NCBI GenBank assembly: GCA_034401795.1 | Contig: CM067369.1 | Coordinates: forward strand, 135,021,365 to 135,085,364 | Direction of reading: 5' to 3' | Length of the DNA: 64,000 nt | From: Chaetoderma sp. LZ-2023a | Lineage: Eukaryota > Mollusca > Caudofoveata > Chaetodermatida > Chaetodermatidae | Part shown: piece by piece, positions 63,170 through 64,000 of the stretch | Layout: every line of letters begins with the position of its first letter | Position numbering within the stretch: the stretch's first letter is position 1 | Made by a program: the position numbers and the translations under genes | The notes under the pieces: generated by a model | Told to the model about the DNA's origin: nothing | Seen by the model: the letters and a program-made list of their open reading frames with translations, nothing else | Databases searched by the model: none

Positions 63170-63480
63170 ATTCTCGGCCCGTAAGGGGAAGAGGATATTC
63201 TATTCGGGTCAGTCTTTCTGTCTGTCGGTCGGCCGGTCGGTCGGTCCAGAGTTGTATCGGAAACTCTTGTGATTTTGCTCACATTTTAACACAATAAAGG
63301 GACTTACGGTGCAAGAGGATTTTCAGACGTTGGTCGTGATCCGGCTAAAATGGCCGGATTGGATCAAATCAGTGAGGATATAGGGACGTCTCGTAAATTA
63401 CTTGTCCGATTTTGGTTAGATATTATTACAAGATATGGCGTGACAGTACACTAGAATTCCACAAGTTTGAGCGGTTCCGA
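63170..63480 (-). repeat. Family E repeat fragment, reverse orientation
   Basis: CCGTAAGGGGAAGAGGATAT and TTCGGGTCAGTCTTTCTGTC read backwards match the right end of 18298-19770. A GTCGGTCGGCCGGTCGGTCG tract follows. Confidence 0.6.
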
Positions 63481-63674
63481 AAAAAAATTTCGAAATATCT
63501 AAAAAAAATTAAGAAACGCCCGAAAAATCGTTACAATGCAACATAACTGGCCAGGGATGGGGTTGGGAATAGGGGTGGAGGGTGGGCGGGTGGGGTGGGG
63601 CGGGGAGAGATGGCGCGTGGGTGTGTGGGGGTTTGCAATCTCTGATCGTTTTTGTTTTACATGTTTATTTTTAG

Positions 63675-63751
63675 CCGTAAAATGCAATGATAATCCGACG
63701 GTACTGAGATTGCTAGCAGGTTTGGGATTGTCATTTGACTGCGCTAGCAAG
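63675..63751 (+). CDS. Second ODC-like gene, exon with PLP lysine
   Basis: The exon codes [18 protein letters not shown] and LSFDCASK, the same 77-nt length and phases as 5860-5936 of the first gene and similar throughout (18 or more of 26 residues). The PLP Lys is kept. The acceptor is TTTTTAG and the donor GTTAGT. The gene continues beyond the window, so whether it is catalytic ODC or a diverged paralogue cannot be decided. Confidence 0.92.
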
Positions 63752-63774
63752 GTTAGTAGTTGGCTAAGGTTCTT

Positions 63775-64000
63775 GTGTCTCATTAAATAGGGAGACATTT
63801 GCACGAGATATTGAGATGCCTGTTGATTTCTGTGCAATCCACCCAGTATGCCAGAACTCCATATTTCAGTCCCCGGTACCAGAAATCCGAGCCGCAGACT
63901 CAACTAATAAGGCGTCCAATAGTTACAAGTAGTATGGAGTCATGGTATTACATGCTGGGTAACTTGCACAGACATGAACAGATACCTCATATTTCGTGGG
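63775..64000. repeat. Unclassified inverted repeat, cut by window end
   Basis: CACGAGATATTGAGATGCCT followed by CTGTGCAATCCACCCAGTAT is matched in inverted orientation near the window end (ATGCTGGGTAACTTGCACAG, ATACCTCATATTTCGTG). The left part resembles 29470-29560. Probably another MITE family. Confidence 0.5.

Overview
This is a metazoan, probably marine-invertebrate, genomic window. Genes are split into exons with GT-AG introns, the DNA between them is AT-rich, and it is packed with DIRS, Ty3/Gypsy, LINE and MITE-type elements plus long microsatellites. The palindrome TACATGTA recurs many times in the introns, which fits a mollusc or other lophotrochozoan, but species cannot be fixed from this sequence alone.

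Host genes. The one gene that can be called with certainty is ornithine decarboxylase (ODC, polyamine synthesis). Eight exons on the + strand between 5860 and 19985 join in a continuous frame and carry the PLP lysine exon, the His/Ser, Gly-rich, Glu-Pro-Gly-Arg and catalytic WGPTCDG motifs, and a stop codon. The exon coding the N-terminal ~68 residues is not seen, so it lies upstream of the window. A second ODC-like gene starts at the right edge: two exons (62289-62385 and 63675-63751) match the usual second-exon and K69-exon positions on the same strand. This makes a tandem ODC pair about 58 kb apart. A third possible gene is an intronless 451-codon reading frame (38709-40064) behind a good TATA box (38492). 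I do not recognise its product.

Layout. 0.8-3.3 kb: a broken DIRS-like tyrosine-recombinase retroelement with its inverted terminal structure. 3.3-23 kb: ODC introns and 3' flank filled with at least six foldback/MITE families (called A to H here), two with TTAA/CCC termini of piggyBac type and two with 8-bp duplications of hAT type, often nested. An intronic 27-bp minisatellite lies at 11.4-12.0 kb. 23-29.8 kb: non-coding DNA with further MITEs and a 77-nt foldback. 29.9-35.8 kb: a decayed Ty3/Gypsy element (gag, protease, RT, RNase H, integrase) with several active-site residues changed. 38.1-40.1 kb: promoter plus the orphan 451-codon ORF. 40.4-46.3 kb: MITE family B copies and very long CA, CT and AT microsatellites. 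47.0-51.25 kb: a dead PIF/Harbinger-type transposon with a Myb/SANT-like gene remnant, into which LINEs have inserted. 51.4-52.8 kb: a 5'-truncated LINE. 53-54.6 kb: MITEs. 54.6-57.3 kb: unexplained non-coding DNA. 57.3-60.9 kb: a LINE with endonuclease, RT and RNase H, broken and internally deleted. 62-64 kb: start of the second ODC gene.

No rRNA, convincing tRNA, CRISPR array or prokaryotic operon was seen. MITE families are labelled by me for this window only. Their superfamily assignments rest on termini and target-site duplications seen here, not on database comparison.
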